Shown here one piece after another: positions 1 through 6,492 of a stretch of DNA of 6,658 nucleotides; the first letter of the stretch is position 1; every line of letters starts with the position of its first letter. Both the position numbers and the translations under genes were made by a program. Where the stretch lies: NCBI GenBank assembly GCA_013043085.1, contig JABDOU010000221.1:1-6658 (forward strand). The letters run 5' to 3'. Origin of the DNA: Acidimicrobiia bacterium. GTDB lineage: Bacteria; Actinomycetota; Acidimicrobiia; Spongiisociales; SHLN01. Under the pieces are notes generated by a model. It did no database searches, was not told the DNA's origin, and saw only the letters and a program-made list of their open reading frames with translations.

Positions 1-722
1 CCGAGGCCGATTTCGAAGAGATGGCATCGGCAGGCGTCAAGCTGGTCGCCGAGATCGGCATCTCGGGAGTGAAGGATCCTGGGGTCGCAGCCGAGATGAC
101 CCGCTGGGCCCAGGCGCTCGGAATGAAGGTCATGGTGCACACCGGCGGCGCGTCTATCCCCGGCAGTGGCGTGATCGGCGCCGACTTTGTCGTGGAGGTA
201 CAGCCCGATGTCGCCGGGCACACCAATGGGGGACCGACAGCTTTACCGCTTAGCGATGTTGTGACCATTCTCGATGAGACCACAGCACACATCGAGATCG
301 TTCACAACGGCAATGTGAGAGCTGCCGCCGATGTAGTGCAGCTCGCCGCAGAACGGGACGAACTCCATCGGGTTGTCATCGGTACCGATAGCCCGGCAGG
401 CTCCGGCGTCCAACCACTCGGCATGTTGAGGGTCATGTCGTGGGCGGCCTCGCTTGGCGGTATCGATCCCGAGCTGGCGGTAGGGATGGCAACAGGCAAT
501 GTGGCCCGGCTACACGAACTCAATGTGGGCGTGTTGGAAGTCGGTCGGGAAGCCGACTTCAGTATCGTCGATGCCCCGCTCGGATCTCAGGCCGAAGATG
601 CACTCACCGCGGTCGCCATCGGTGACACGCTTGCGGTGGGGGGTACCGTCATCGATGGACAGATCCGTTTTGTCAAAAGCCGCAACACTCCTCCTCCGGT
701 GCGCCCCATCGCTTTCCCCTGA
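1..722 (+). CDS. ena: Enamidase-type cyclic amidohydrolase (3' part, N-terminus outside window)
   Basis: Amidohydrolase-superfamily protein closely resembling the enamidase of anaerobic nicotinate breakdown (Eubacterium barkeri). That enzyme hydrolyses 1,4,5,6-tetrahydro-6-oxonicotinate to 2-formylglutarate and ammonia. The reading frame is open to the left edge (in frame from base 3), so the ATG at 21 is internal. About 239 residues remain of a protein usually near 385, and the N-terminal HxH metal motif is missing. Counting from the internal ATG, visible metal and active-site candidates are Glu11 in VAEIG (the probable bridging carboxylate), His40 in VHTGG, His67 in GHTNGGPTA and Asp123 in GTDSPAG. 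The C-terminal stretch with PLGS.AEDA and KSRNTPP is, from memory, characteristic of enamidase rather than imidazolonepropionase. A thioesterase follows after 42 bp on the same strand, suggesting an operon. The family call is strong. The exact substrate is inferred and could be a different cyclic enamide or lactam. Confidence 0.8.
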   Translation, partial: EADFEEMASAGVKLVAEIGISGVKDPGVAAEMTRWAQALGMKVMVHTGGASIPGSGVIGADFVVEVQPDVAGHTNGGPTALPLSDVVTILDETTAHIEIVHNGNVRAAADVVQLAAERDELHRVVIGTDSPAGSGVQPLGMLRVMSWAASLGGIDPELAVGMATGNVARLHELNVGVLEVGREADFSIVDAPLGSQAEDALTAVAIGDTLAVGGTVIDGQIRFVKSRNTPPPVRPIAFP

Positions 723-764
723 GCAACCCGGATCCGCGTTCGAGTCGGTAGGGTCGATCCTGCA

Positions 765-1220
765 ATGTTGCGGATTTATCAAGTCACTGTTCCTGAGCAC
801 TGGATCGACTACAACAACCACCTGACGGAAGGCTATTACGGCGTTGCTTTCGGAGAGGCGAGCGACGCGCTACTGGAACACGCCGGCTTCGACGAGGCGT
901 ACCGACGGGACGAACGCGGCAGCTTCTACACGGTCGAGACCCACATTCAATACCTGCAAGAAGTGAAGCTGGGCGAGACCTTGACCTTCGACACGATGGT
1001 GCTTGGTGTCCGCCCGAAGAGCTTGCATGCGTTCCATTCGATGAGACGCCGCGATGGCAAGATCGCGGCCACCCAGGAAACGCTGTTGTTGCACGTCGAC
1101 ACCGAAGAGCTAAAGGTGCGTCCGATGGCACCGTGGATTCTCAACAAGTTCAACGCACTGGCGGAATCCCACGGTACGATTCCGAAACCCGATGGAGTCG
1201 GGCGCTCAATCAACCATTAA
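765..1220 (+). CDS. Hot-dog fold acyl-CoA thioesterase, betainyl-CoA thioesterase (CdhB)-like
   Basis: A 151-residue single-domain hot-dog thioesterase that would hydrolyse a small acyl-CoA to the free acid and CoA in the cytoplasm. The 4-HBT-type N-terminal motif is present as WIDYNNHL (residues 13-20), with Asp15 as the likely catalytic acid. The central helix/strand element follows at about 57-71 (VETHIQYLQEVKLGE), and then LLLHVD (107-112). The WxDYNxHL motif and the hydrophobic tail around APWIL are what I recall for CdhB. In carnitine degradation CdhB releases glycine betaine from betainyl-CoA. The partner enzymes of that route (carnitine dehydrogenase, BKACE-type cleavage enzyme) are not in the window. 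The ATG at 765 is the first suitable start after the enamidase stop, and only a weak AGGG precedes it. The transporter follows 22 bp after the stop, so co-transcription is likely. Fold and class are confident; substrate is not. Confidence 0.8.
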   Translation: MLRIYQVTVPEHWIDYNNHLTEGYYGVAFGEASDALLEHAGFDEAYRRDERGSFYTVETHIQYLQEVKLGETLTFDTMVLGVRPKSLHAFHSMRRRDGKIAATQETLLLHVDTEELKVRPMAPWILNKFNALAESHGTIPKPDGVGRSINH

Positions 1221-1242
1221 CCCTTCTTAATCGGACAAGCGC

Positions 1243-2595
1243 ATGGCCGCCACCGCCTCTACTTCTCAGGTGAGTCCCCCCTCGACGGGTGACGCCGTGC
1301 GCCATGCATGGGGGCTGTTCGCAGCTCTCTTGCTGATGATGCTCGGCAATGGGCTGCTCGCCTCCACGCTCGGTATCCGGGCCGAAGGCGAGGGGTTTTC
1401 CGGCTCGGCCATCGGAATCATCATGGCGGGCTATTACGTGGGATTCCTGGCGGGATCCAGGGTCGCTGTGGTTGTTCGCCGGGTAGGTCATGTTCGAGTG
1501 TTCGCCGCACTTGCATCCATGGCATCAACCGCCGCGCTGGTTCACGCGGTCTTCGTGAACGAATTCGTCTGGGGTGGCATGCGGATCCTTTTCGGGTTCT
1601 GTCAGGCCGGTCTCTATGTGGTCGCCGAGAGCTGGCTCAATGCGGCGGCCACCAACCAAAATCGGGGCAAGATGATGAGCTGGTACATGATGGTTCTGAT
1701 GGGCGGCGCCGCCCTCGGCCAGCTGTTTTTGAACGTGGCGGATCCTTCATCGTTCGAGTTGTTTGTCATTGCCTCCGCTCTCGTATCGCTCGCTGTCGTT
1801 CCGGTCTCCTTGTCGATCGGTACCGCTCCAAGCCTCATCGATCTCCCAAAGCCCTTGTCAACCCGGGAGATGTGGGAGCGAGTGCCGTTGGGTATCGCGG
1901 TCTCGTTTGGCACGGGCATCGCCAGCGGCGCAGTTTTCGGCATGGCCGCGGTGTATGCGACGAGGGCGGGAATGTCGCCGGGACGGGTTGGCATTTTTGT
2001 CGCAGCCATGAGCGTCGGTGCCATCGTGTTCCAATTCCCGATCGGCATCATGTCGGATCGTATGTTGCGACGCCGGGCCATGTTCCTCGTCACCATGATC
2101 GCGGCCGGCATTGCTGTGGTCGGTACGAGGGCTGATCCCGGAAGCTGGCAGATCCTCGCCCTGATTTTCCTATTCGGCGGCTTTTCCTTCCCGATGTACT
2201 CGCTGGTGCTCAGTCACATCAACGACTACATGCCGGTCGGTCAGGCCATCGCGGCAAGCATGCAAGTCGTGTTCTGGAATGGGGTAGGAGCTATCGCTGG
2301 ACCCCTGCTCACGGTGGGAGCGATGGGTTTGCTTGGGAACGTCGGCTATTTCTGGATGCTGGCCTTGATCCACTCCATCATGGGGTTCTTCATCGTCGCC
2401 CGAATCATTACCAAAGAACCCATCGCCCAATCATCGCAACAGCCATGGCGGACCATCCCTGTCCGGAGCGGCGTCGTTCTTGCCGCCCTCGGTCGCAAGC
2501 GTCGTCCAGACGGATCCATCGAACGACGGCTTCTACCGCGCAACGGCAACTCGGATCGTTCGGCGGACGTTTCGGACCCTTCTAAAACTCCTTAG
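1243..2595 (+). CDS. MFS transporter, YcaD-like family
   Basis: A 450-residue inner-membrane major facilitator, about 12 transmembrane helices from roughly residue 22 to 390. It resembles the YcaD group (poorly characterised small-molecule transporters). Supporting motifs are CQAGLYVVAESWLN (120-133), NRGKMMSWYMMV (140-151) and LGQLF (158-162), matching conserved positions I recall in YcaD. A half-repeat MFS motif A appears as GIMSDRMLRRR (268-278). The first-half copy (GSRVAVVVRRVGH, 71-83) lacks the usual Asp. After the last helix there is a hydrophilic, Arg/Ser-rich tail of about 58 residues (393-450), predicted cytoplasmic and longer than in E. coli YcaD. It lies 22 bp downstream of the thioesterase, so it probably moves the substrate or product of the same pathway. 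Its stop overlaps the convergent flavoprotein gene by 14 bp. An in-frame GTG at 1270 is a possible alternative start. Confidence 0.85.
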   Translation: MAATASTSQVSPPSTGDAVRHAWGLFAALLLMMLGNGLLASTLGIRAEGEGFSGSAIGIIMAGYYVGFLAGSRVAVVVRRVGHVRVFAALASMASTAALVHAVFVNEFVWGGMRILFGFCQAGLYVVAESWLNAAATNQNRGKMMSWYMMVLMGGAALGQLFLNVADPSSFELFVIASALVSLAVVPVSLSIGTAPSLIDLPKPLSTREMWERVPLGIAVSFGTGIASGAVFGMAAVYATRAGMSPGRVGIFVAAMSVGAIVFQFPIGIMSDRMLRRRAMFLVTMIAAGIAVVGTRADPGSWQILALIFLFGGFSFPMYSLVLSHINDYMPVGQAIAASMQVVFWNGVGAIAGPLLTVGAMGLLGNVGYFWMLALIHSIMGFFIVARIITKEPIAQSSQQPWRTIPVRSGVVLAALGRKRRPDGSIERRLLPRNGNSDRSADVSDPSKTP

Positions 2596-4627
2596 CCAAC
2601 CGCAACGCGTCATACATGGCCGCATGGATGTTGCGGCCTGAAACGGCGTCGCCGATGCGAAACAACTGAAACGTCCCATCGGGGTTCGCAAGCAGATCCT
2701 GAGGGCGTCCGTCGATCAAGGCATCGATGTCGATTTCCCCCAGATTCGTAGAGCCGTCTTTCAGGTCGAAATAGACATCGTCCAGGGGCAGGGTTCCGTG
2801 CTCGATGATGACTGCATCCACGATCCGCTCGGTGAGGTCGTCGGTGTACTCGTTGTGGAGGGTTGCTGCGAATCCGTCGGGATGTTGAGTGACGCTCACG
2901 AGTCGGAGGTTGGGCGTCATGGTGACGTTGTTTTCATAGAACGTCTTCAGGTACGACGGGTATGCGGTGCCAATCACCTCGTGGCCTACCAATCGATCGG
3001 GGGTCACGAGCTCCAGCTGGACGTCGGGATTTGTAGCCAATCGTTCGGCACACGAGAGCGCATGCTCACTGCCGTGATCGTCGAACAAGAGCACGGACCC
3101 GATCGGTGTGCTGTTGCCGGCGATGACGTCCCAGATCGTCGTTACGAGCTCTTCGCCTTTGTCGAGAAACGAGGTGTTGGGAAATCCGCCGGTGGCGATG
3201 ACCACGATATCGGGATCCTTGGCGGTGATGGTGGCCGCATCTGCGTAGGTGTTGAGCCGCAGGTCCACGCCGAGGTGTCCGATTTCAGAAACAAGCCAAT
3301 CGACGATCCCGATCATCTCCTGACGGCGTTCGTTCGCCCTCGCCAGAAGCTGGACCTGGCCGCCCGGCTCGTGCATTGCTTCGAACAAGACAACTTCGTG
3401 GCCCCTTTCGGCGCTCACACGCGCCGCCTCGAGCCCGGCGACGCCGGCTCCGACGATCACCACCTTCTTCTTCAGGCCTTCGCTCCGCTCAATGACGTGT
3501 GGCATCGTCTCTTCCCGGCCGGTGGCCGGGTTCTGAATGCACAGCGCGTCCGCTCCCGTATAGAGCCGATTCAGGCAGTAGGACGCCCCGACACAAAGGC
3601 GGATGCGGTCCTCTTCGCCTCGCTCGAGTTTCTTGACGATGTAGGGGTCGGCCATGTGGGCTCGGGTCATGCCGACCATGTCCAGCAAGCCCTCATTGAT
3701 GGCGTGACGAGCGGTTGCAAGATCGTTGATGCGAGCGGCATGGAACACCGGAAGGTTCACGGCCTCTTTGATCGCAGCGGCCAACGGGATGTGCGGCCCC
3801 AGCGGAGTCCCAAATCCCGGGATGACGTGGCTGATGGCTTCGTCACTGGCGATGAATCCTTTGATGATGTTGACGAAATCGATCACGCCTGATGCGGCCA
3901 GGGTGGTGGCGATGTAGGTGCAGTCCTCCTGCGTCAGGCCGCCCTCGCGGTTTTCGTTACCCGACATACGGATGCCCACGATGAAATCGTCACCGACCTG
4001 ACTGCGAACCTCTTCGAAAACCTCGCGGCTGAAGCGCATGCGGTTGTCGATGCTTCCACCGTATTCGTCGGTTCGCTGGTTCACGAGAGGCGTCCAGAAC
4101 TGATCGACGAGGTGACCGTAGGCGATGATCTCCACACCATCGAGACCGCCTTCTTTCGCCCGACGGGCGGCCTGCCCAAATGCTCGAACGATGCGTTTGA
4201 TGTCGGCGTGTTCCAGCGTCTTGGGGAAACTCCGATGGGCGGGCTCGCGCACCATCGACGGCGCCACGGTCGGTAGCCAGTTCTCGGCATCCCATATCGT
4301 CCGCCGGCCCATGTGGGTGAGCTGGACCATCGTGTAGGCGCCGTGGCGGTGCACCCGCTCGGCCAGCTGCTGGAAGTAGGGAATGATCTCGTCGCTGCCC
4401 GCGAACAGCTGACCGAAGGCGGCGGGGGAGTCCTTGTCCACGTTGGTGGAGCCACCGAACATCGTCAACGCCAGCCCACCCTTGGCTTTTTCCTCGTGAT
4501 AGAGCTGGTATCTCAGCTTGGGGAGGGCGTCTTCGGCGTACGCCGGTTCATGTGACGTAGACATGATCCGGTTCTTGAGCGTCAGGTGCTTGAGCTGAAA
4601 CGGCTGCAGCAGAGGATCGGTGGCCAT
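2582..4627 (-). CDS. DgcA-like FMN/FAD iron-sulfur oxidoreductase (dimethylglycine/N-methyl amine demethylase family)
   Basis: A 681-residue two-part flavoprotein of the old-yellow-enzyme/trimethylamine dehydrogenase/2,4-dienoyl-CoA reductase family, most like DgcA (dimethylglycine demethylation) and StcD (stachydrine). Residues 5-335 form the FMN TIM barrel, with NRIMSTSH (19-26), HMGRR (105-109) and the DEYGGSIDNR family motif (187-196). The iron-sulfur region has Cys345, Cys351 and Cys363. The position aligned with the second cluster Cys of trimethylamine dehydrogenase is Ala348. A Rossmann FAD/NAD domain follows, with VIVGAGVAG (390-398) and Glu416 ending the second strand, and the protein closes with RIGDAVSGRN (657-666). 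There is no Cys near residue 30 for covalent FMN. I chose the ATG at 4627 because homologous sequence begins there (LLQPFQLKHLTLKNR). A start at 4699 would add 24 unconserved residues. The likely role is oxidative N-demethylation; the exact substrate is unknown. Confidence 0.82.
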   Translation of the reverse strand: MATDPLLQPFQLKHLTLKNRIMSTSHEPAYAEDALPKLRYQLYHEEKAKGGLALTMFGGSTNVDKDSPAAFGQLFAGSDEIIPYFQQLAERVHRHGAYTMVQLTHMGRRTIWDAENWLPTVAPSMVREPAHRSFPKTLEHADIKRIVRAFGQAARRAKEGGLDGVEIIAYGHLVDQFWTPLVNQRTDEYGGSIDNRMRFSREVFEEVRSQVGDDFIVGIRMSGNENREGGLTQEDCTYIATTLAASGVIDFVNIIKGFIASDEAISHVIPGFGTPLGPHIPLAAAIKEAVNLPVFHAARINDLATARHAINEGLLDMVGMTRAHMADPYIVKKLERGEEDRIRLCVGASYCLNRLYTGADALCIQNPATGREETMPHVIERSEGLKKKVVIVGAGVAGLEAARVSAERGHEVVLFEAMHEPGGQVQLLARANERRQEMIGIVDWLVSEIGHLGVDLRLNTYADAATITAKDPDIVVIATGGFPNTSFLDKGEELVTTIWDVIAGNSTPIGSVLLFDDHGSEHALSCAERLATNPDVQLELVTPDRLVGHEVIGTAYPSYLKTFYENNVTMTPNLRLVSVTQHPDGFAATLHNEYTDDLTERIVDAVIIEHGTLPLDDVYFDLKDGSTNLGEIDIDALIDGRPQDLLANPDGTFQLFRIGDAVSGRNIHAAMYDALRLAKEF
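2618..2638 (+). terminator. Possible hairpin downstream of the MFS transporter gene
   Basis: A perfect 7-bp inverted repeat, GGCCGCA - 7-nt loop - TGCGGCC, begins 22 bp after the transporter stop, within the 3' end of the convergent flavoprotein gene. It could form a GC-rich hairpin in the transporter mRNA. No T-run follows, and the bases also encode conserved C-terminal residues of the flavoprotein (HAAMYDAL), so coincidence is quite possible. Confidence 0.22.
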
Positions 4628-4731
4628 CGAAATGATGGTAACGCCGGGCGGTGGGGCCGCAAGCCGGCGTTCGAGTCCTGTCCTGCGGTGCGACGACATC
4701 AGCTTGCGAGAACTCTGAGTATGCTCGATCG
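4628..4731. promoter_or_regulatory. Divergent intergenic region between flavoprotein and HD-protein genes
   Basis: About 104 bp separate the two outward-facing start codons, so promoters for both transcripts should lie here or just inside the 5' ends. I see no strong -35/-10 pair. A weak rightward -10-like TATGCT sits at 4720-4725, and CGATCG (4726-4731) is a short palindrome touching the HD start. No GTTCC/GGAAC repeat like the one upstream of the IclR gene is visible here. If that protein controls these genes it must do so through a site I cannot recognise. Confidence 0.35.
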
Positions 4732-5283
4732 ATGGAATCGGTCAGCTTCATTGCCATGGCAGACGGGACGAAGGCCGAGTACGAGCTCCTTGCCGAGATC
4801 GAAGCCCGTGAGATGGCCGAAATGGCGGATCGGGCGCTGGCGTGGCTGCGGTCCATGGATGAACCGACCGGTTATCGAATCACCCGCCTCGAGCACTCAT
4901 TGCAGTCCGCCACCAGGGCCCACCGAGCAGGCGAAGATGAGGAGTTCGTCGTCGCGTGCCTCCTCCACGATGTGGGAGACATTCTGGCGCCTGCCAATCA
5001 CAGCGAAGTGGCGGCGGCCGTGATGCGTCCGTACGTTTCCGAGCGGATGTATTGGATTATCAAGCACCACGGTCTCTTCCAGGCGTTTTACTACTACCAC
5101 CACTTCGGTAAAGACCGGAACGAACGCGACCGCTTCAAAGACCACGAGTGGTATCAGGACACGGTCGACTTCTGCGAGAATTACGACCAGAACTGCTTCG
5201 ACCCCGATTACGAGTCAGAACCGCTGGAGTTCTTCGAACCAATGGTGCGACGCTTCTTTCGGGAGCCGAAAGGCCACGTCTAG
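4732..5283 (+). CDS. HD-domain metal-dependent protein, candidate diiron oxygenase or hydrolase
   Basis: A 183-residue, probably cytoplasmic HD-superfamily protein of a conserved family whose function I do not know. Probable metal ligands run in order: His55 (RLEHSLQ), His79-Asp80 (LLHDVGD), His90 (NHSE), His112 or His113 (IIKHHG), and a late Asp among 152, 157 and 159 (YDQNCFDPDY). This H...HD...H...H...D order is that of six-ligand dinuclear HD enzymes, including the diiron oxygenases PhnZ, TmpB and inositol oxygenase. The 24-residue gap from His55 to His79 matches my recollection of PhnZ. The HD signature is followed by Gly-Asp rather than the Gly-Lys of many HD phosphodiesterases. A Tyr/His-rich segment FYYYHHFGKDRN (119-130) is distinctive. 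The ATG at 4732 is preferred; an in-frame GTG at 4651 would run back through the divergent promoter region, and ATG 4756 (MADGTK) is also possible. It is probably co-transcribed with the next gene, 10 bp away. Confidence 0.72.
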   Translation: MESVSFIAMADGTKAEYELLAEIEAREMAEMADRALAWLRSMDEPTGYRITRLEHSLQSATRAHRAGEDEEFVVACLLHDVGDILAPANHSEVAAAVMRPYVSERMYWIIKHHGLFQAFYYYHHFGKDRNERDRFKDHEWYQDTVDFCENYDQNCFDPDYESEPLEFFEPMVRRFFREPKGHV

Positions 5284-5293
5284 AGAGCCCTCG

Positions 5294-5716
5294 ATGCCGT
5301 TTGATTGCGAGCTGATTCGAGAAGGGCTGGCGGCGCAGCCGGTCAATACGGTCTCGAGTCTCGCCTTCATCGTCGCTGCGGTTGTCGCGTGGCGGCGACA
5401 CTTGCCCGGTGCGCTCGCGCTGGTTCTGGTCGGCGTCGGCTCAGTGCTCTTTCACGCCGCACCTTCCCCGGTCTCATCGTTCGTCCATGATGCGGGCCTG
5501 GTGCTGGTGATTGCAGCGGCCGGGTCGGCGATGTGGGCAAAGCGGACCCGACTTCCTATCTGGTCCCTTGCGGTTCTGGCAACTGGTATCGGTGTATGGG
5601 CAGTGAGTCGGACCGGGGGTGCATGGTGCTCGCCAACTGCGGTGCTGCAAGGCCATGCGGTGTGGCACCTTCTTGCCGCACTGGGGCTGGCCGGGCTGCT
5701 CCTGGCCGACAGGTGA
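5294..5716 (+). CDS. Small ceramidase-like (CREST superfamily) integral membrane hydrolase
   Basis: A 140-residue very hydrophobic protein with about five predicted transmembrane helices (roughly 20-35, 38-56, 64-82, 87-104, 121-138). It shows the sparse signature of the alkaline ceramidase/CREST membrane metal-hydrolase superfamily. This comprises an N-terminal acidic residue (Glu6) before QPVNTVSS (15-22), Ser50-x3-His54 (SVLFH), Asp66 (HDAG) and a C-terminal His121-x3-His125 (GHAVWH). In alkaline ceramidase ACER3 three such histidines bind zinc and the Ser and Asp take part in catalysis. It is much shorter than eukaryotic ceramidases, and sphingolipids are unlikely substrates in this type of bacterium. 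An amide or ester hydrolase on another lipid or membrane-soluble compound is the best guess. ATG 5294 lies 10 bp after the HD gene's stop with a weak GAGAG ahead of it, implying translational and transcriptional coupling. Its TGA directly abuts the IclR gene's stop. Confidence 0.68.
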   Translation: MPFDCELIREGLAAQPVNTVSSLAFIVAAVVAWRRHLPGALALVLVGVGSVLFHAAPSPVSSFVHDAGLVLVIAAAGSAMWAKRTRLPIWSLAVLATGIGVWAVSRTGGAWCSPTAVLQGHAVWHLLAALGLAGLLLADR

Positions 5717-6469
5717 CTAGGGAGCAAGCCCCGATCTGGCGATTGATCGCGAGAGGCGATCAGCGGCCTTGACGACAGCCTCACCTATGCCTTCTTCGGT
5801 ACCGTCGACGGGAAACCGGTATGCAGGTCCATACACGTGCATAGCCGCGACGATGTGTCCGCCCTGATTCTTGACCGGCGCCGCGACGCTGTTGAGACCC
5901 TCGACGAACTCTTCCTTCACCCAGGTGTAGCCACGTCCTCGATACCTGTCGAGGCGTTTCCTCATCGCCTTCTCTGTGGTGATCGTTGCGCTCGTGAATG
6001 GCATCGGATCGAGTGAGAAGTAGCGCGCCAGGCGCTCATCTGGCCATTCGGACATGTAGATCTGTCCGTCCGGGACAGCGTGCATGGGGATCAACTCGCC
6101 ACTCCAATCCCTTATCTGAATCGGATTGTCGGAATCGACCTGGGTGAGGTAGTGAACCCGGTACCCGTCGGGAATGCTGATGCCCGAAGTCTCCGACGTG
6201 AGGACGGTGAGGTTGTGGAGATGAGGAGTCGCCAACGAGGCGAGGTCGGTGTTGGAAGATGAGCTGGCCAGAGAATTGAGCGTCGATCCCAGGCGATAGA
6301 GCCCCGTGTCGTCGGATCGTTCTACCGCTTTCAGATCCTGGAGGGTGGCAAGCAGGCGGGAGGTCGTGCTCTTGGGTAGCCCCGTTCGTCGCGCCAGTTC
6401 TGTGAGCCCGGCCGGTTCGACGGCCAGAGCCGCGAGGATGTCAAATGCTCGGTGTATCGACTGAACCAT
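5717..6469 (-). CDS. IclR-family transcriptional regulator
   Basis: A 250-residue IclR-type regulator of normal family length. The N-terminal winged helix-turn-helix covers about residues 1-65 (SIHRAFDILAAL, then GLTELARRTGLPKSTTSRLL with the recognition helix near 32-46, wing around TGLYRLG). The C-terminal GAF-like ligand-binding domain ends in the family signature: GYTWVKEEFVEGLNSVAAPV (180-199), then GGHIVAAMHVYGPAYRF (203-219). The ATG at 6469 places the HTH at the usual distance from the N-terminus, and GGGAG lies 3 nt before it. The frame stays open upstream to the window edge, but those 63 extra residues have no family similarity and would cover the operator-like repeats. IclR proteins commonly control neighbouring catabolic genes in response to a small organic acid. 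Autoregulation through the repeats at 6493-6527 is likely, and control of other genes in the window is inference. Confidence 0.9.
   Translation of the reverse strand: MVQSIHRAFDILAALAVEPAGLTELARRTGLPKSTTSRLLATLQDLKAVERSDDTGLYRLGSTLNSLASSSSNTDLASLATPHLHNLTVLTSETSGISIPDGYRVHYLTQVDSDNPIQIRDWSGELIPMHAVPDGQIYMSEWPDERLARYFSLDPMPFTSATITTEKAMRKRLDRYRGRGYTWVKEEFVEGLNSVAAPVKNQGGHIVAAMHVYGPAYRFPVDGTEEGIGEAVVKAADRLSRSIARSGLAP
5744..5762 (+). terminator. Possible hairpin downstream of the HD/ceramidase-like pair
   Basis: A perfect 7-bp inverted repeat, TGATCGC - GAGAG - GCGATCA, starts 27 bp after the stop of the ceramidase-like gene. It lies inside the 3' end of the convergent IclR gene. No U-tract follows, so it is at best a weak or Rho-assisted terminator or an RNA-stabilising hairpin. 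It may simply be a chance repeat in coding DNA. Confidence 0.22.
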
Positions 6470-6492
6470 GGGCTCCCGATCGCTGGCTCGCC

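Noticed and set aside
736..746. 11-nt GCGTTCGAGTC before the thioesterase gene, repeated at 4667-4677 before the HD gene
   Set aside because: A few 11-nt repeats are expected by chance in a window this long. The copies are not palindromic and lie at different distances from the starts.
730..761. GGATC...GATCC inverted repeat ahead of the thioesterase
   Set aside because: Five-base arms around a loop of more than 20 nt do not make a convincing hairpin or operator.
1308..2135. Rightward open frame of 275 codons in another frame of the transporter gene
   Set aside because: The Arg/Gly/His-rich low-complexity translation has no motifs, and the overlapping frame encodes a clear 12-helix transporter.
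2798..3892. Long rightward open frame (364 codons) antisense to the flavoprotein gene
   Set aside because: It lies wholly opposite a gene with clear conserved motifs. Its translation shows no recognisable domain and it is a typical GC-rich antisense shadow.
4651..4731. N-terminal extension of the HD protein from GTG 4651
   Set aside because: The 27 extra residues look non-conserved, would occupy the divergent promoter region and nearly reach the flavoprotein start. ATG 4732 fits better.
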